Below the pieces are notes generated by a model. The model was not told where the DNA came from. It did not search any database and saw only the letters and a list, made by a program, of their open reading frames with translations. Positions 21,750-29,919 of a stretch of DNA of 64,000 nt are shown here, piece by piece. How positions within the stretch are numbered: the first letter of the stretch is position 1; every line of letters starts with the position of its first letter. This DNA comes from Cololabis saira (lineage: Eukaryota > Chordata > Actinopteri > Beloniformes > Belonidae): the NCBI RefSeq assembly GCF_033807715.1, contig NC_084599.1, positions 186,001-250,000 on the forward strand, in the 5' to 3' direction. The translations under genes were made by a program, and so were the position numbers.

Positions 21750-22268
21750 AATATCTAAGAAGAAAAATTAGGAGGTGTGCACAATGACCTAGGCAAAAAA
21801 AAAGAAAACGGAAAGGTTGAATGTGACCCACATTAAGTAATGAGTTGAATAGAGTTAATGCAAAGTTTCTGGCAGTGACATATCCCCCCGACCCACCCAC
21901 CCCAACTAAGACAGCTGCTATAGAAAAATAAAAAAAAAGCAGCAAGCTCTTCAAAACAAACAAAGTGCAATAACGCATCTTCCTGTCCTACACACTAATA
22001 GCTTTTGCTCCCGTATCATGGGTGTATACATATTAGCACCTTAAAACGTGTAGATATAAATAAAAAAAAGAAATACCCTCTCAAATCTTGACCTGGAAGT
22101 CCCGATATGAGCCCAGAAATATTTGTACAAAAATGTAAAATATAAAACCTCCGACTTAAGCAGCGTAAAAAGTAAGGTTAACAGCTTACAATTATTACAA
22201 AACTTATAGGTAAATCGGAAAAGCTTTTATTTTTTCGTTTTTTTTCTTTTTTTGTTTTTGATGTCAAT
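21750..22268. other. Gene-free stretch upstream of L1-like copy C
   Basis: It would be the place for the LINE's ORF1 or 5' leader, but no coding pattern is visible on the minus strand. A long T-rich run is at 22227-22258. Confidence 0.5.
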
Positions 22269-22352
22269 CAGGTTTGTAAAATAGCATTTTTCCATCTCCG
22301 TAATATTGCAAAGATTAGGAAAATCCTCTCGCAGAGTGATGGATGAAGTCTC
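22269..22352 (+). pseudogene. Short L2-like LINE fragment
   Basis: CAGGTTTGTAAAATAGC...CCATCTCCGTAATATTGCAAAGA matches the reverse complement of LINE copy B near 39050-39105 (protein VCKIAFFHLRNIAKIRK). It is directly joined to repeat X. Confidence 0.75.
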
Positions 22353-22590
22353 GTTCAAGCGTCATATCTCGTTGCATATGTATTTTAAAGTTGTTATAAA
22401 TCAAATACTTTGTTGACAAAACTTATGAGTTATGACATATTGGCTTTATGGTTTCTTATTTGAGAGAAAATTTGAAAGAAAATACCCTGACAGTACTTGA
22501 GTAACTTTCTCCACACATGAACTGGTGCATCCAGCTGCTGGACCTGGTACTGGGTCCGTGGAGGGAAGGGTTTAACCCCCTTCCAAGGTC
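22340..22590 (+). repeat. Unclassified repeat X, copy 2
   Basis: Opposite orientation to the copy at 10785-11010 and alignable along its length. The palindrome is degraded here to GGACCTGGTACTGGGTCC (about 22540-22557). No coding sequence. Confidence 0.65.
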
Positions 22591-22651
22591 AAAATAATAA
22601 AAAAAATACCCGCGCTAATGATGAAAACTAAACAGTACACTGATATAATTC

Positions 22652-22785
22652 CATCCATCCATCCATTATCTATACCCGCTTTATCCCTTGCGGGGTCACG
22701 GGGGTCTGCTGGAGCCTATCCCAGCTCATTTCAGGTGAGAGGCTGGAGTTACACCCTGGACAGGTCACCAGTCCATCACAGGGCC
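22652..22785 (-). mobile_element. ATGG-tailed SINE, 5'-truncated, with 13-bp target-site duplication
   Basis: ACTGATATAATTC flanks the insert at 22639-22651 and 22786-22798. On the minus strand it holds only the 3' 134 bp: GGCCCTGTGATGGACTGGTG through TATAGATAATGGATGGATGG. The next 250 bp to about 23044 contain nothing I recognise. Confidence 0.9.
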
Positions 22786-23044
22786 ACTGATATAATTCAT
22801 CTGAATTAAAATAAAATCTTGTTCTTAGACAATTTGTCAGGAATTAGCAGGCCTATACTCTTATTTTTTAATGCGGGAGCCTTTGTGTATTTAGTCTATC
22901 TAAAAAAGAAAATGTTATATTCATCAAGCTGTTTAAAAACAAAATTGTTGTACTCAGTGTGTCCCATACTTCACTTTAAACAACTGAAGTTCTTTTAAAA
23001 TAGGTGTAGCTGTCTTGTTGAAGAAACATAACTAAGCTTTTGTT

Positions 23045-23332
23045 TGACGCCCCTGACTCCCCCAGTCTGGCCTTCAGCAGGAGGGTCCCCCCTTATGAGC
23101 CTGGTCCTGCTCAAGGTTTCTTCCCTCCTAAAGGGGAGTTTTTCTTGCCACTGTTTGGCTTAAGGCTTTTCTCCCACTATGGGAGTTTTTACCTGACATT
23201 GTTTATGTAATAATTGCTCGGGGGTTTACAGTATGTTTATGTTTATGTTCATGTTCTGGATCTCTGGAAAGCCTCTAGAGACAACATCCGTTGTATTAGA
23301 CGCTATATAAATAAAATTGAATTGAATTGAAA
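23045..23332 (+). mobile_element. L2-like LINE 3' tail module, plus strand
   Basis: The sequence GACTCCCCCAGTCTGGCCTTC, then CTGGTCCTGCTCAAGGTTTC, CCACTGTTTGGCTTAAGGC, GACGCTATATAAATAAAATT and GAATTGAATTGA is the untranslated 3' end of the family whose coding copy is at 36634-40030. A dispersed tail of this kind can arise by 5' truncation during LINE insertion. I could not define a duplication here. Confidence 0.75.
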
Positions 23333-24360
23333 GTTTGAAGTGATAAAATAGGTGTTTTCAGTCACCAAATTTTAATCCGTAGCACACCTCATGCAGTTTT
23401 GCACCCAGCATGACTCCAAAAGCCTATATTTACCTTTTAGAAAGACCAAAGTATAGAATCCAAAATACATTTATTTCTTGAATATGTATATGCATGTTTG
23501 CATTTTCTGTCTCTGGAGGCTCGCTGATGGCAGAGGTAACGGTAATCCCGAAGGTCTTCTCTTTGATTTACTGACATAGTATTGAACACACATCACCGTC
23601 TTTCCAATGTCTGACGACATGCACTAGGTGAAACAGTGTCTGTGTGCGTTTGTCTATGCATGGTAAAATGTATGCTCAATAAAAATGGTTTGGGCTTTGT
23701 TTTTTAATTACACACTGTGTTTCAATACGCGTGACAAATGCAGTTAGTTATGCCACAACATTCAGCTGCACAAGCGGATACGTGCTTTGAACTTGGTGGT
23801 GGATATGTTAAACTATGGTGATTTCCAAGGCTTTTAATTGGGTCAAATGATTCCCAGTTCTATTATATCCATTATATCTATGCCAATACAGGCACATTAT
23901 CAGTACAAAAGTTTCAAGATTCCAGTATCAAAAGAATCAGAATCAGATTCAGAATATGTCCCTGCTAAGGAAATCTCATCCTCATTACCTACTGCTGTGT
24001 AATTTTATGTTAGCCTGCGTTAGCCTGCTGTCACTTACCATCTTTAAAAAATGTTTTCCTCATAACAGGTGTGGATATGTGAAGTACACAAAAAGTAAAA
24101 TGTAAAATGTAGAATGAGTCAGAAAGCATTTGAAGTAAAAAAATAGAAACACTTCTGGTGTCAAAATATATTGATTTCAGTTGCAAACAATTATCTTTTC
24201 TTGCTAGAATGAGACAGAGGATAAAAGCGTGACAATTACTTACCACTCACACTTGAGACTCACAGTGTTCAAGTTACAGTACACTTACAGCCACTTTTCC
24301 TTAGAGAGAAAAATACATTTGTAACCCAGATAAATATGTTAATGCATCGGTCCTCAACAG
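23333..24360. other. Gene-free stretch before the gypsy element
   Basis: Nothing is clearly recognisable. A short frame near 23940-24001 (SESDSEYVPAKEISSSLPTAV, stop) is acidic and serine-rich but has no support as an exon. Near 24322 lies GTAACCCAGATAAATATGTTA, which reappears at 29777 at the other end of the gypsy element. Confidence 0.45.
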
Positions 24361-24375
24361 AGAGTGAAAAAGGTG

Positions 24376-24480
24376 TTTGCTACCGTTGTGGTGAAAATGG
24401 TCAAATGGCAGGTAAATGTAACAAACCTGAAAACCAAAGTTATCCAGAGACTGCTCCACGCCATCAAGAAAGCCAATAGC
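24376..24480 (+). pseudogene. gypsy gag zinc-knuckle remnant
   Basis: One frame reads SEKGVCYRCGENGQMAGKCN, a CCHC knuckle (C-x2-C-x4-x-x4-C) in which the histidine is replaced by glutamine. Such knuckles in gag bind element RNA. A stop follows about 20 codons later, and the frame of the minisatellite and protease begins just after. The loss of the zinc-binding histidine suggests decay. Confidence 0.6.
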
Positions 24481-24548
24481 CAAAGCTGAAGCCACACTCC
24501 TTACTGATCCTGACTGCACTGTGAGAAAAAGCGCTGTAGATCTATGGG

Positions 24549-24822
24549 CCTATTGGCACACCTGCAGGCTTGATAGGCACACCTGCAGGCTTGATAGGCT
24601 CAGCTGCAGGCTTGATAGGCCCACCTGCAGGCTTGATAGGCACACCTGCAGGCTTGATAGGCACACCTGCAGGCTTGATAGGCACACCTGCAGGCTTGAT
24701 AGGCTCACCTGCAGGCTTGATAGGCCCACCTGCAGGCTTGATAGGCACACCTGCAGGCTTGATAGGCACACCTGCAGGCTTGATAGGCACACCTGCAGGC
24801 TTGATAGGCACACCTTCAGTTG
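24549..24822 (+). repeat. 21-bp coding minisatellite, about 13 units
   Basis: The unit GGCACACCTGCAGGCTTGATA encodes the heptapeptide IGTPAGL in the frame that continues into the protease. Three variants recur in order (GGCACA, GGCTCA, GGCCCA), which shows that blocks of four to five units were duplicated together. Every unit contains CTGCAG. All six frames are partly open because 21 is a multiple of three; only the frame joined to the protease is meaningful. Confidence 0.95.
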
Positions 24823-25118
24823 AGCCATTGAAAGAGAATGCGCACTTATGTGATGCACTTTTGGACAGTGGTTCCCGTGTTACCACCATTTCTGAGTCCT
24901 GGTACAGAAAATACCTGCTAAATACACTGATCCACAATGTGAACAAGCTTGACATATGGGGATTAAGTGAGTCTAGCTGCCCCTACCTAGGCTGTGTGGT
25001 TGTGGATATGGAGTTTCCAAAAAAGGTGGCCAGGGCCCCAATAATCATGTCTGTTTTGGACCTGATTTATCCCGATCCAACAGGTCCTGATCAAACACCT
25101 GTAATCATAGGTACCAAT
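24823..25118 (+). pseudogene. gypsy aspartic protease remnant
   Basis: The frame continuing from the minisatellite reads CDALLDSGSRVTTISESWY (catalytic DSG triad followed by the flap strand) and ends PVIIGTN. After the hAT-like insert at 25119-26025 it goes on AKASLSKRLAQLC at 26034, in frame once one copy of the 8-bp duplication is removed. Retropepsin would cut the gag-pol polyprotein. Later sequence has stops. Confidence 0.7.
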
Positions 25119-26025
25119 TAGGGTTGTCCCGATCAGGTTTTTTTGGCCCCGATCCGATTCCGAGTAATTTGATTTTCAGTATCTGCTGATACCAAGTCCC
25201 GATCCGATACTTTCGTAACAGATTTAAAATAATGAACAAATGCAAAATAAACAGATACAGGTTGTCCCCCATTTTTATTTTATTCACCTTATTTTATAAT
25301 TTTGCACTTAAACAGTGCAGTTCTCTTTGAGGTAGCTTGAACAATGAAGTAATAACTACTAAAAATAGCGCAAATTTAAACGTAAATTTGACTTAAATAA
25401 AACAGCACCTCAACTTAAAATAGCCAGCAGGCATGTAAACAAATAAGCAAATAAAAGTACAACAGTGTCATAAAGTAAGGCCAGTAATGTGCTTTTTATC
25501 CTATCTATCCTTTTCTGGCTTAAAGAATAAAACGTTTGTTTAAAGGGACCTACAATTTTCCTTGCACCAGCCAGGGTGTCCCTCACCCTGCCCTTGTGCA
25601 CGCGAAGTCGGCAAGAATGCGTGAAACTGCCTGTGGCTCAGCTTAGGAAGACAACACAGACACCAACTTTTTTCGGTTTTCAATCACCGTTGTAACTTAA
25701 CTTTTATTTGACTCCGCTATAACACTGCTTTGCGCATGTGCAGATCAACAAAAACCAACAACTTTATTGATGTCGCTTTAAGTAACACGGCCCACACTCC
25801 GCACCCCCACCTCACCATAGCTTTATTCATATTAGCAGGGTTGTCATGCAAAATTACATAGACCAGTTGTTTGATGATACACCAGTTGTTTAGCATTTTT
25901 TCCACAGTTTGTTTGATGAATTGATCAAAATTTTGAGAATAAAATATATATCCGATCCCTGATCGGGATGCAACGTTCGATTTCGATCGAGTCTGAAACA
26001 ACGTGATCGGCCCGGGACATCCCTA
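25119..26025. mobile_element. hAT-like DNA transposon, 907 bp, with 8-bp duplication
   Basis: GTACCAAT occurs at 25111-25118 and 26026-26033. The ends are TAGGGTTGTCCCGATCAGG and, reversed, TAGGGATGTCCCGGGCCGAT. An 8-bp duplication and TAGGG-type termini fit hAT. The inside repeats CCGATCCGAT near both ends (25148 and 25950) but encodes no transposase that I can see, so it is non-autonomous. Confidence 0.85.
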
Positions 26026-26221
26026 GTACCAATGCCAAAGCCAGTCTCTCTAAACGCTTGGCTCAGCTATGTAGAGACACCCCTGATATTCCAGCTCATA
26101 TTTTTGGCATTTAAAGCTCGGCTTGAGAAAATGGGAAGATACTGGATCTCTGACCATACCTCCAGGTGGCAGTCTCCAAGCCACCTGTACCATCACGCTA
26201 GACCAGCCACTCCCTAATTAA

Positions 26222-26252
26222 ATCTTTATGGCTGAAGCGTCAGCCATAAAGA
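26222..26252. repeat. Perfect 14-bp inverted repeat with AGCG loop
   Basis: Arms ATCTTTATGGCTGA and TCAGCCATAAAGAT are separated by four bases. It lies in the decayed gypsy host between the protease and the inserted LTR element. It is not followed by a T-run and has no assigned role. Confidence 0.7.
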
Positions 26253-26315
26253 TCTATTACTCCAGCCAAGGGTAATACCAAGCAGTGCTACTGAAAACAA
26301 CCAATGTACAGTCCT

Positions 26316-26657
26316 TGTCAGGGTTTGACACTTCCCCCCAGTTCGAGTTTCAGTTCTGTCCCTCCTGTTTCCCCTTTGCCCTGATTGTGTCTGCACCTGT
26401 GTCTCGTCGTGTCTCGTTATCCCCTGTGTATATCTGGTCTTGTCATCCCTTTGTTGCCTGTTGGTCCGTACTGTTTGTTCCCTCCATGTGCTCCTGGTTT
26501 TCGATCCCTGTATACGTGAGTTTATCTTGATCCTGCCAAGCAGCGCTTTTGTTTTTTGCCTTTTGGAATAAACCCTTGTGTTTTTTTTTAGAACTCCTGC
26601 CTCCAGCCTCCCTCTCTCTCCTTGCGTTTGGGTCCTCAACACCACGCCTTTGTGACA
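26316..26657 (+). repeat. 5' LTR (342 bp)
   Basis: Starts TGTCAGGGTTTGACACTTCC and ends CACGCCTTTGTGACA; the outermost TGTCA and TGACA are inverted. AATAAA at about 26568 is a polyadenylation signal. Confidence 0.88.
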
Positions 26658-26673
26658 GAACGGACCGACCAGC

Positions 26674-27867
26674 ATGGACCCAGCAGGAGAGAGTGCATCG
26701 GCCCCTGCTCCGGTGATGGTCCCGGACCCCCCACAGCCTGCGCCTCGGACCCGGGTACCCCCGCAGCCTGCGCCTCGGACCTGGGTCCCCACTCGGGCAG
26801 CTCCGGGGATCCTCTGCCCCCCGACGCCGGCTCCCCGCATCCTGTCTGCCCCTGTTCCGGCGCCCCGCATCCTGTCTGCCCCTGTTCCGGCGCCCCGCAG
26901 CCTGTCTGCCCCTGTTCCGGCGCCCCGCAGCCTGTCTGCCCCTGTTCCGGCGCCCCGCAGCCTGTCTGCCCCTGTTCCGGCGCCCCGCAGCCTGTCTGCC
27001 CCTGTTCCGGCGCCCCGCATCCTGTCTGCCCCTGTTCCGGCGCCCCGCATCCTGTCTGCCCCTGTTCCGGCGCCCCGCATCCTGTCTGCCCCTGTTCCGG
27101 CGCCCCGCATCCTGTCTGCCCCTGTTCCGGCGCCCCGCATCCTGTCTGCACCTGTTCCGGCGCCCCGCATCCTGTCTGCCCCTGTTCCGGCTCCCCGCAT
27201 CCTGTCTGCCCCTGTTCTGGCTCCCCGCATCCTGTCGGCCCCAGTTCCTGAGGCGATCCTGGATGGATCTGTCAAGCCCCCAGACCGACCTCCTGACCAG
27301 CCTGCCAAGCCCCCAGACCGACCATCTGACCAGCCTGCCGCAGTCCCAGACCGACCCCCTGACCAGCCTGCCGCAGTCCCAGACCGACCCCCTGATCAGC
27401 CTGCCGCAGTCCCAGACCGACCCCCTGACCAGCCTGCCAAGCCCCCAGACCGACCCCCTGACCAGCCTGCCAAGCCCCCAGACCGACCCCCTGACCAGCC
27501 TGCCAAGCCCCCAGACCGACCCCCGGATCCGCCTGTTACGCCCCAAGGGCGACCCCCTGACCAGCCTGCCAAGCCCCCAGACCGACCCCCTGACCAGCCT
27601 GCCAAGCCCCCAGACCGACCCCCTGACCAGCTTGCCAAGCCCCCAGACCGACCCCCGGATCCGCCTGTTACGCCCCAAGGGCGACCCCCCGAACTGCCTC
27701 GCCGGTCTGCCCGGCACCGAGGACGGCCCCCGGAACACTCTCGCTGGTCTGCTCGGTCCCGAGGACGGCCCCCGGAACTTTGGCCGTGTGTGGTTTGGGC
27801 CCTCCTCCGGGCCCCCTCCGCCTGCCTTGGGTGTGGACTGTTGGGACATCTGGGATCTGTCCCTTGA
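26674..27867 (+). CDS. Proline-rich repetitive protein of the small LTR element, 397 aa
   Basis: The ATG lies 17 bp after the 5' LTR and the stop lies 6-7 bp before the G-run that borders the 3' LTR, so the ORF fills the interior. It begins MDPAGESASAPAP, and MDPA is a common gag start in fish gypsy elements. Residues about 55-190 are some 13 copies of a decapeptide (ILSAPVPAPR or SLSAPVPAPR). Residues about 200-345 are about 13 copies of an 11-residue unit (AKPPDRPPDQP, with variants AAVPDRPPDQP and VTPQGRPPDPP). The tail is arginine-rich (RGRPPE repeated). No catalytic motif is present. It may be a relic of gag that kept its start and expanded its linkers, or only a spacer kept open because both repeat units are multiples of three. 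Function unknown. Confidence 0.6.
   Translation: MDPAGESASAPAPVMVPDPPQPAPRTRVPPQPAPRTWVPTRAAPGILCPPTPAPRILSAPVPAPRILSAPVPAPRSLSAPVPAPRSLSAPVPAPRSLSAPVPAPRSLSAPVPAPRILSAPVPAPRILSAPVPAPRILSAPVPAPRILSAPVPAPRILSAPVPAPRILSAPVPAPRILSAPVLAPRILSAPVPEAILDGSVKPPDRPPDQPAKPPDRPSDQPAAVPDRPPDQPAAVPDRPPDQPAAVPDRPPDQPAKPPDRPPDQPAKPPDRPPDQPAKPPDRPPDPPVTPQGRPPDQPAKPPDRPPDQPAKPPDRPPDQLAKPPDRPPDPPVTPQGRPPELPRRSARHRGRPPEHSRWSARSRGRPPELWPCVVWALLRAPSACLGCGLLGHLGSVP
26840..27237 (+). repeat. 30-bp minisatellite, about 13 units
   Basis: Unit CCTGTCTGCCCCTGTTCCGG plus CGCCCCGCAT. The last base pair varies (GCAT or GCAG) in blocks, which gives I or S at the first residue of the decapeptide. The G+C-rich unit is unlike the surrounding AT-rich sequence. 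Confidence 0.95.
27270..27700 (+). repeat. 33-bp minisatellite, about 13 units
   Basis: The core CCCCCAGACCGACCCCCTGA with CCAGCCTGCCAAG repeats. A compound variant (CCGGATCCGCCTGTTACGCC) appears twice about 126 bp apart (near 27523 and 27649), so blocks of four units were duplicated. Confidence 0.93.
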
Positions 27868-27872
27868 GGGGG

Positions 27873-28209
27873 GGGTTTGACACTTCCCCCCAGTTTGACT
27901 TTCAGTTCTGTCCCTCCTGTTTCCCCTTTGCCCTGATTGTGTCTGCACCTGTGTCTCGTCGTGTCTCGTTATCCCCTGTGTATATCTGGTCTTGTCATCC
28001 CTTTGTTGCCTGTCGGTCCGTACTGTTTGTTCCCTCCATGTGCTCCTGGTTTTCGATCCCTGTATACGTGAGTTTATCTTGATCCTGCCAAGCAGCGCTT
28101 TTGTTTTTTGCCTTTTGGAATAAACCCTTGTGTTTTTTTTGAGAACTCCTGCCTCCAGCCTCCCTCTCTCTCCTTGCGTTTGGGTCCTCAACACCACGCC
28201 TTTGTGACA
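27873..28209 (+). repeat. 3' LTR (about 337 bp)
   Basis: Matches the 5' LTR from GGGTTTGACACTTCC to TTTGTGACA. The first few bases (TGTCA) are missing next to a run of G, probably lost by slippage. AATAAA lies near 28120. Confidence 0.85.
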
Positions 28210-28214
28210 GTCCT

Positions 28215-28702
28215 GATACAAAATGAGTCAATGATGAGTGCAAATTTCCTTGTTGGCACTATTTTGGGGGCGAACGCCCCCGGCACATTACCCCTGCAGA
28301 CATCGATGATGTACATTGGCATATTCAGAAATTGCTGACAGCGGGTATTATCAAAGAGTTTAGAAGCCCTCATGCATCTCCAATAGTAATCGTCAGAAAA
28401 AAGAACGGGGACGTTAGGATGTGTATAGACTACCGCACACTGAATAGCCGTACCATACCTGACCAATACAACACACCACACATAGATGAAGCGCTTGACT
28501 GCCTTTCAGGTAGCTAGTGGTTTTCCGTTCTGTATCTGAGAAGTGGCTAGTATCAGAATGCCATGAGAGAGGAAGACAAGGAAAAAACAGTCTTCATCTG
28601 GCTTCTACCAGTTTGAAAGAATGCCCTAAGGAATCACTGGAGCGCCCGTAACATTCCAACCCTTGATGGAGAGCGGTTGGCGATATGAACCTCCTACAAG
28701 TC
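28215..28702 (+). pseudogene. gypsy reverse transcriptase remnant, N-terminal half
   Basis: After AATGAGTCAATGATG a frame with indels gives LLTAGIIKEFRSPHASPIVI and VRKKNGDVRMCIDYRTLNSR, the fingers region of gypsy RT, up to HIDEALDCLSGS and a stop at 28515. Shifted frames continue with EEDKEKTVF, GITGAPVTFQ-like residues and end at CTCCTACAAGTCCTTGT, where the solo LTR interrupts. Multiple stops make it inactive. Confidence 0.75.
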
Positions 28703-28707
28703 CTTGT

Positions 28708-28905
28708 TGTCATATACTGATTCATATGTAAAGTGATCGTTACAACAGTTATACGACAGTGACGTTTTACGGTGACAGGTATGATGCTTTATGGGTCATT
28801 CAGAAAACTCCACGCTTGTCGTATGTTGGTCGTTGTGAGCTGTATGTCGAGAGCTGTTAATAAAGCTGAGTTAAATGAGAGAAGCCTTCCCTCGATCATT
28901 CTACA
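28708..28905 (+). repeat. Solo LTR, 198 bp, inside the RT gene, with 5-bp duplication
   Basis: It begins TGTCATATACTG and ends CGATCATTCTACA, is flanked by CTTGT at 28703-28707 and 28906-28910, and has AATAAA near 28858. Removing it with one CTTGT rejoins the host RT frame at VLVDLDDLIVFGQ. There is no internal region, so it is the product of LTR-LTR recombination of an element family not otherwise seen here. Confidence 0.85.
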
Positions 28906-28910
28906 CTTGT

Positions 28911-29770
28911 GGATTTGGATGATTTGATTGTGTTTGGTCAAACATTAGAGGAAAGTGAAGAAAGATTGCTAAAAGCTCTTGACCGACTTGAGGAAGTAGG
29001 TTTTCATGATTTCACTTGAGAAATGTCAGTTCTGCCAGACAAAAGTCAAGTACATTGGCCACATAGTCTCAGCAGATGGTATCGCTGCTGATCCGACAAA
29101 GATCGAAGCTGTTACCAATTGGCCGAGACCCCACAACCTAAAGGCTTTTCAATCCTTTTTAGGCTTTCGCGGGTTCTATAGACGATTTATCAAAAACTAC
29201 TCATCAATAGTTCGCCCTCTGACAGACCTTACCAAGGGATATGCCCCAAAATAACAAGGGCAGATTCCTAAAAGGAAAAAAAAAAACATGCCTACCAGGA
29301 TGAGAGAGAACCATTTGGAGACAGATGGGATGAATCATGCACCGAGACCTTTGAACAGATCAAACATTGTCTCACAATCGCTCCAGTATTGGCTTTTGCA
29401 AATCCAAACAAGAGATACGTGTTACATGTTAACGCAAGCCTAAGTAGGCTGTCCTTTATCAAGAGTATCCAGAAGGGCTGAGACCTGTGGCATTTGCCAG
29501 TCCCAGATGAAGCCCCTCTGAAAGTTCTTGGTTCTCATTCTGTTGGAGAGGCCCCGGAGCAACATAGTACTGACACAAACATCTTCTAGACCCAGACATA
29601 CTGTTAAACCTGTTGTCAAACTTACTTATGATCAACCAGGCAAATCGAAAGATCAACCGCTCACCATAGTGCATGGGGGTATTTATAATACACATTGGTA
29701 AAACTTAATTGTATATTTCTTCTAGTTGTACCTGTTTGCCCAATGAGGACATCAGACATTTAGAAGGGAG
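28911..29770 (+). pseudogene. gypsy RT C-terminus and RNase H remnant
   Basis: It starts with the RT catalytic strand DLDDLIVFGQ (usual YLDD), then ALDRLEEVG, KCQFCQTKVKYIGHIVSADG and FQSFLGFRGFYRRFIKNYSS, the well-known sequence after gypsy RT. Near 29330-29450 are the remains of an RNase H (RWDESCTETFEQIKHCL, PVLAFANPNKRYVLHVNASL, where the usual VDAS is changed to VNAS). The catalytic changes, stops and shifts show it is dead. Integrase is not recognisable downstream. Confidence 0.75.
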
Positions 29771-29774
29771 AGAG

Positions 29775-29841
29775 TGTAACCCAGATAAATATGTTAGTGC
29801 ATTGATTCATATTCAGATAAACGCATCAGGCCAATGTGAGA

Positions 29842-29889
<48 letters not shown>

Positions 29890-29919
29890 TTCTGTTCTAA
29901 AAAACCCTTTCATCTTCAG
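29775..29919 (+). repeat. Putative 3' LTR start and (TCTG)n microsatellite
   Basis: TGTAACCCAGATAAATATG follows the polypurine tract. A (TCTG)n run of about 47 bp covers 29842-29888. The LTR end cannot be placed. A near-identical 26-bp stretch at 24321-24346 could be the trace of the 5' LTR. Confidence 0.45.

Larger units (their letters stand above)
26316..28209 (+). mobile_element. Small non-autonomous LTR retrotransposon with a repetitive ORF
   Basis: Two near-identical LTRs (26316-26657 and about 27873-28209) enclose 1.2 kb, and GTCCT is duplicated at 26311-26315 and 28210-28214. By eye the LTRs differ at only about four positions plus the extreme 5' end of the second, so the insertion is recent. 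The interior is almost entirely one ORF of 397 codons made of two proline-rich minisatellites. No gag knuckle, protease, RT or integrase is present, so enzymes must come from another element. A G-run (27867-27875) takes the place of the polypurine tract. It sits in the decayed gypsy at 24361-29774. Confidence 0.88.
24361..29774 (+). mobile_element. Decayed Ty3/gypsy element enlarged by later insertions
   Basis: In order on the plus strand: a gag zinc knuckle (24380-24425), a 21-bp coding minisatellite, a protease (24823-25118 continued at 26034), RT (about 28300-28700, continued at 28911), the region after RT (29010-29255) and RNase H remnants (29330-29450). It ends in a polypurine tract (AGAAGGGAGAGAG, about 29762-29774) followed by TGTAACCC. 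It hosts a hAT-like element, a small LTR element and a solo LTR, each removable with its duplication. Several stops and frameshifts make it inactive. No integrase was found. Its 5' LTR is not identifiable. Confidence 0.75.

Noticed and set aside
24549..24822. Possible CRISPR array
   Set aside because: Units are contiguous with no spacers, and the genome is a fish.
24542..24955. Minus-strand and second plus-strand frames across the 21-bp repeat
   Set aside because: Same reason: a 21-bp unit leaves several frames open. Only the frame that continues into the protease is meaningful.
26222..26252. Rho-independent terminator
   Set aside because: No T-run follows and the organism is eukaryotic.
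26443..28221. 592-codon open frame on the minus strand across the small LTR element
   Set aside because: It exists only because 30-bp and 33-bp repeats keep all frames open; it runs through both LTRs and has no domain.
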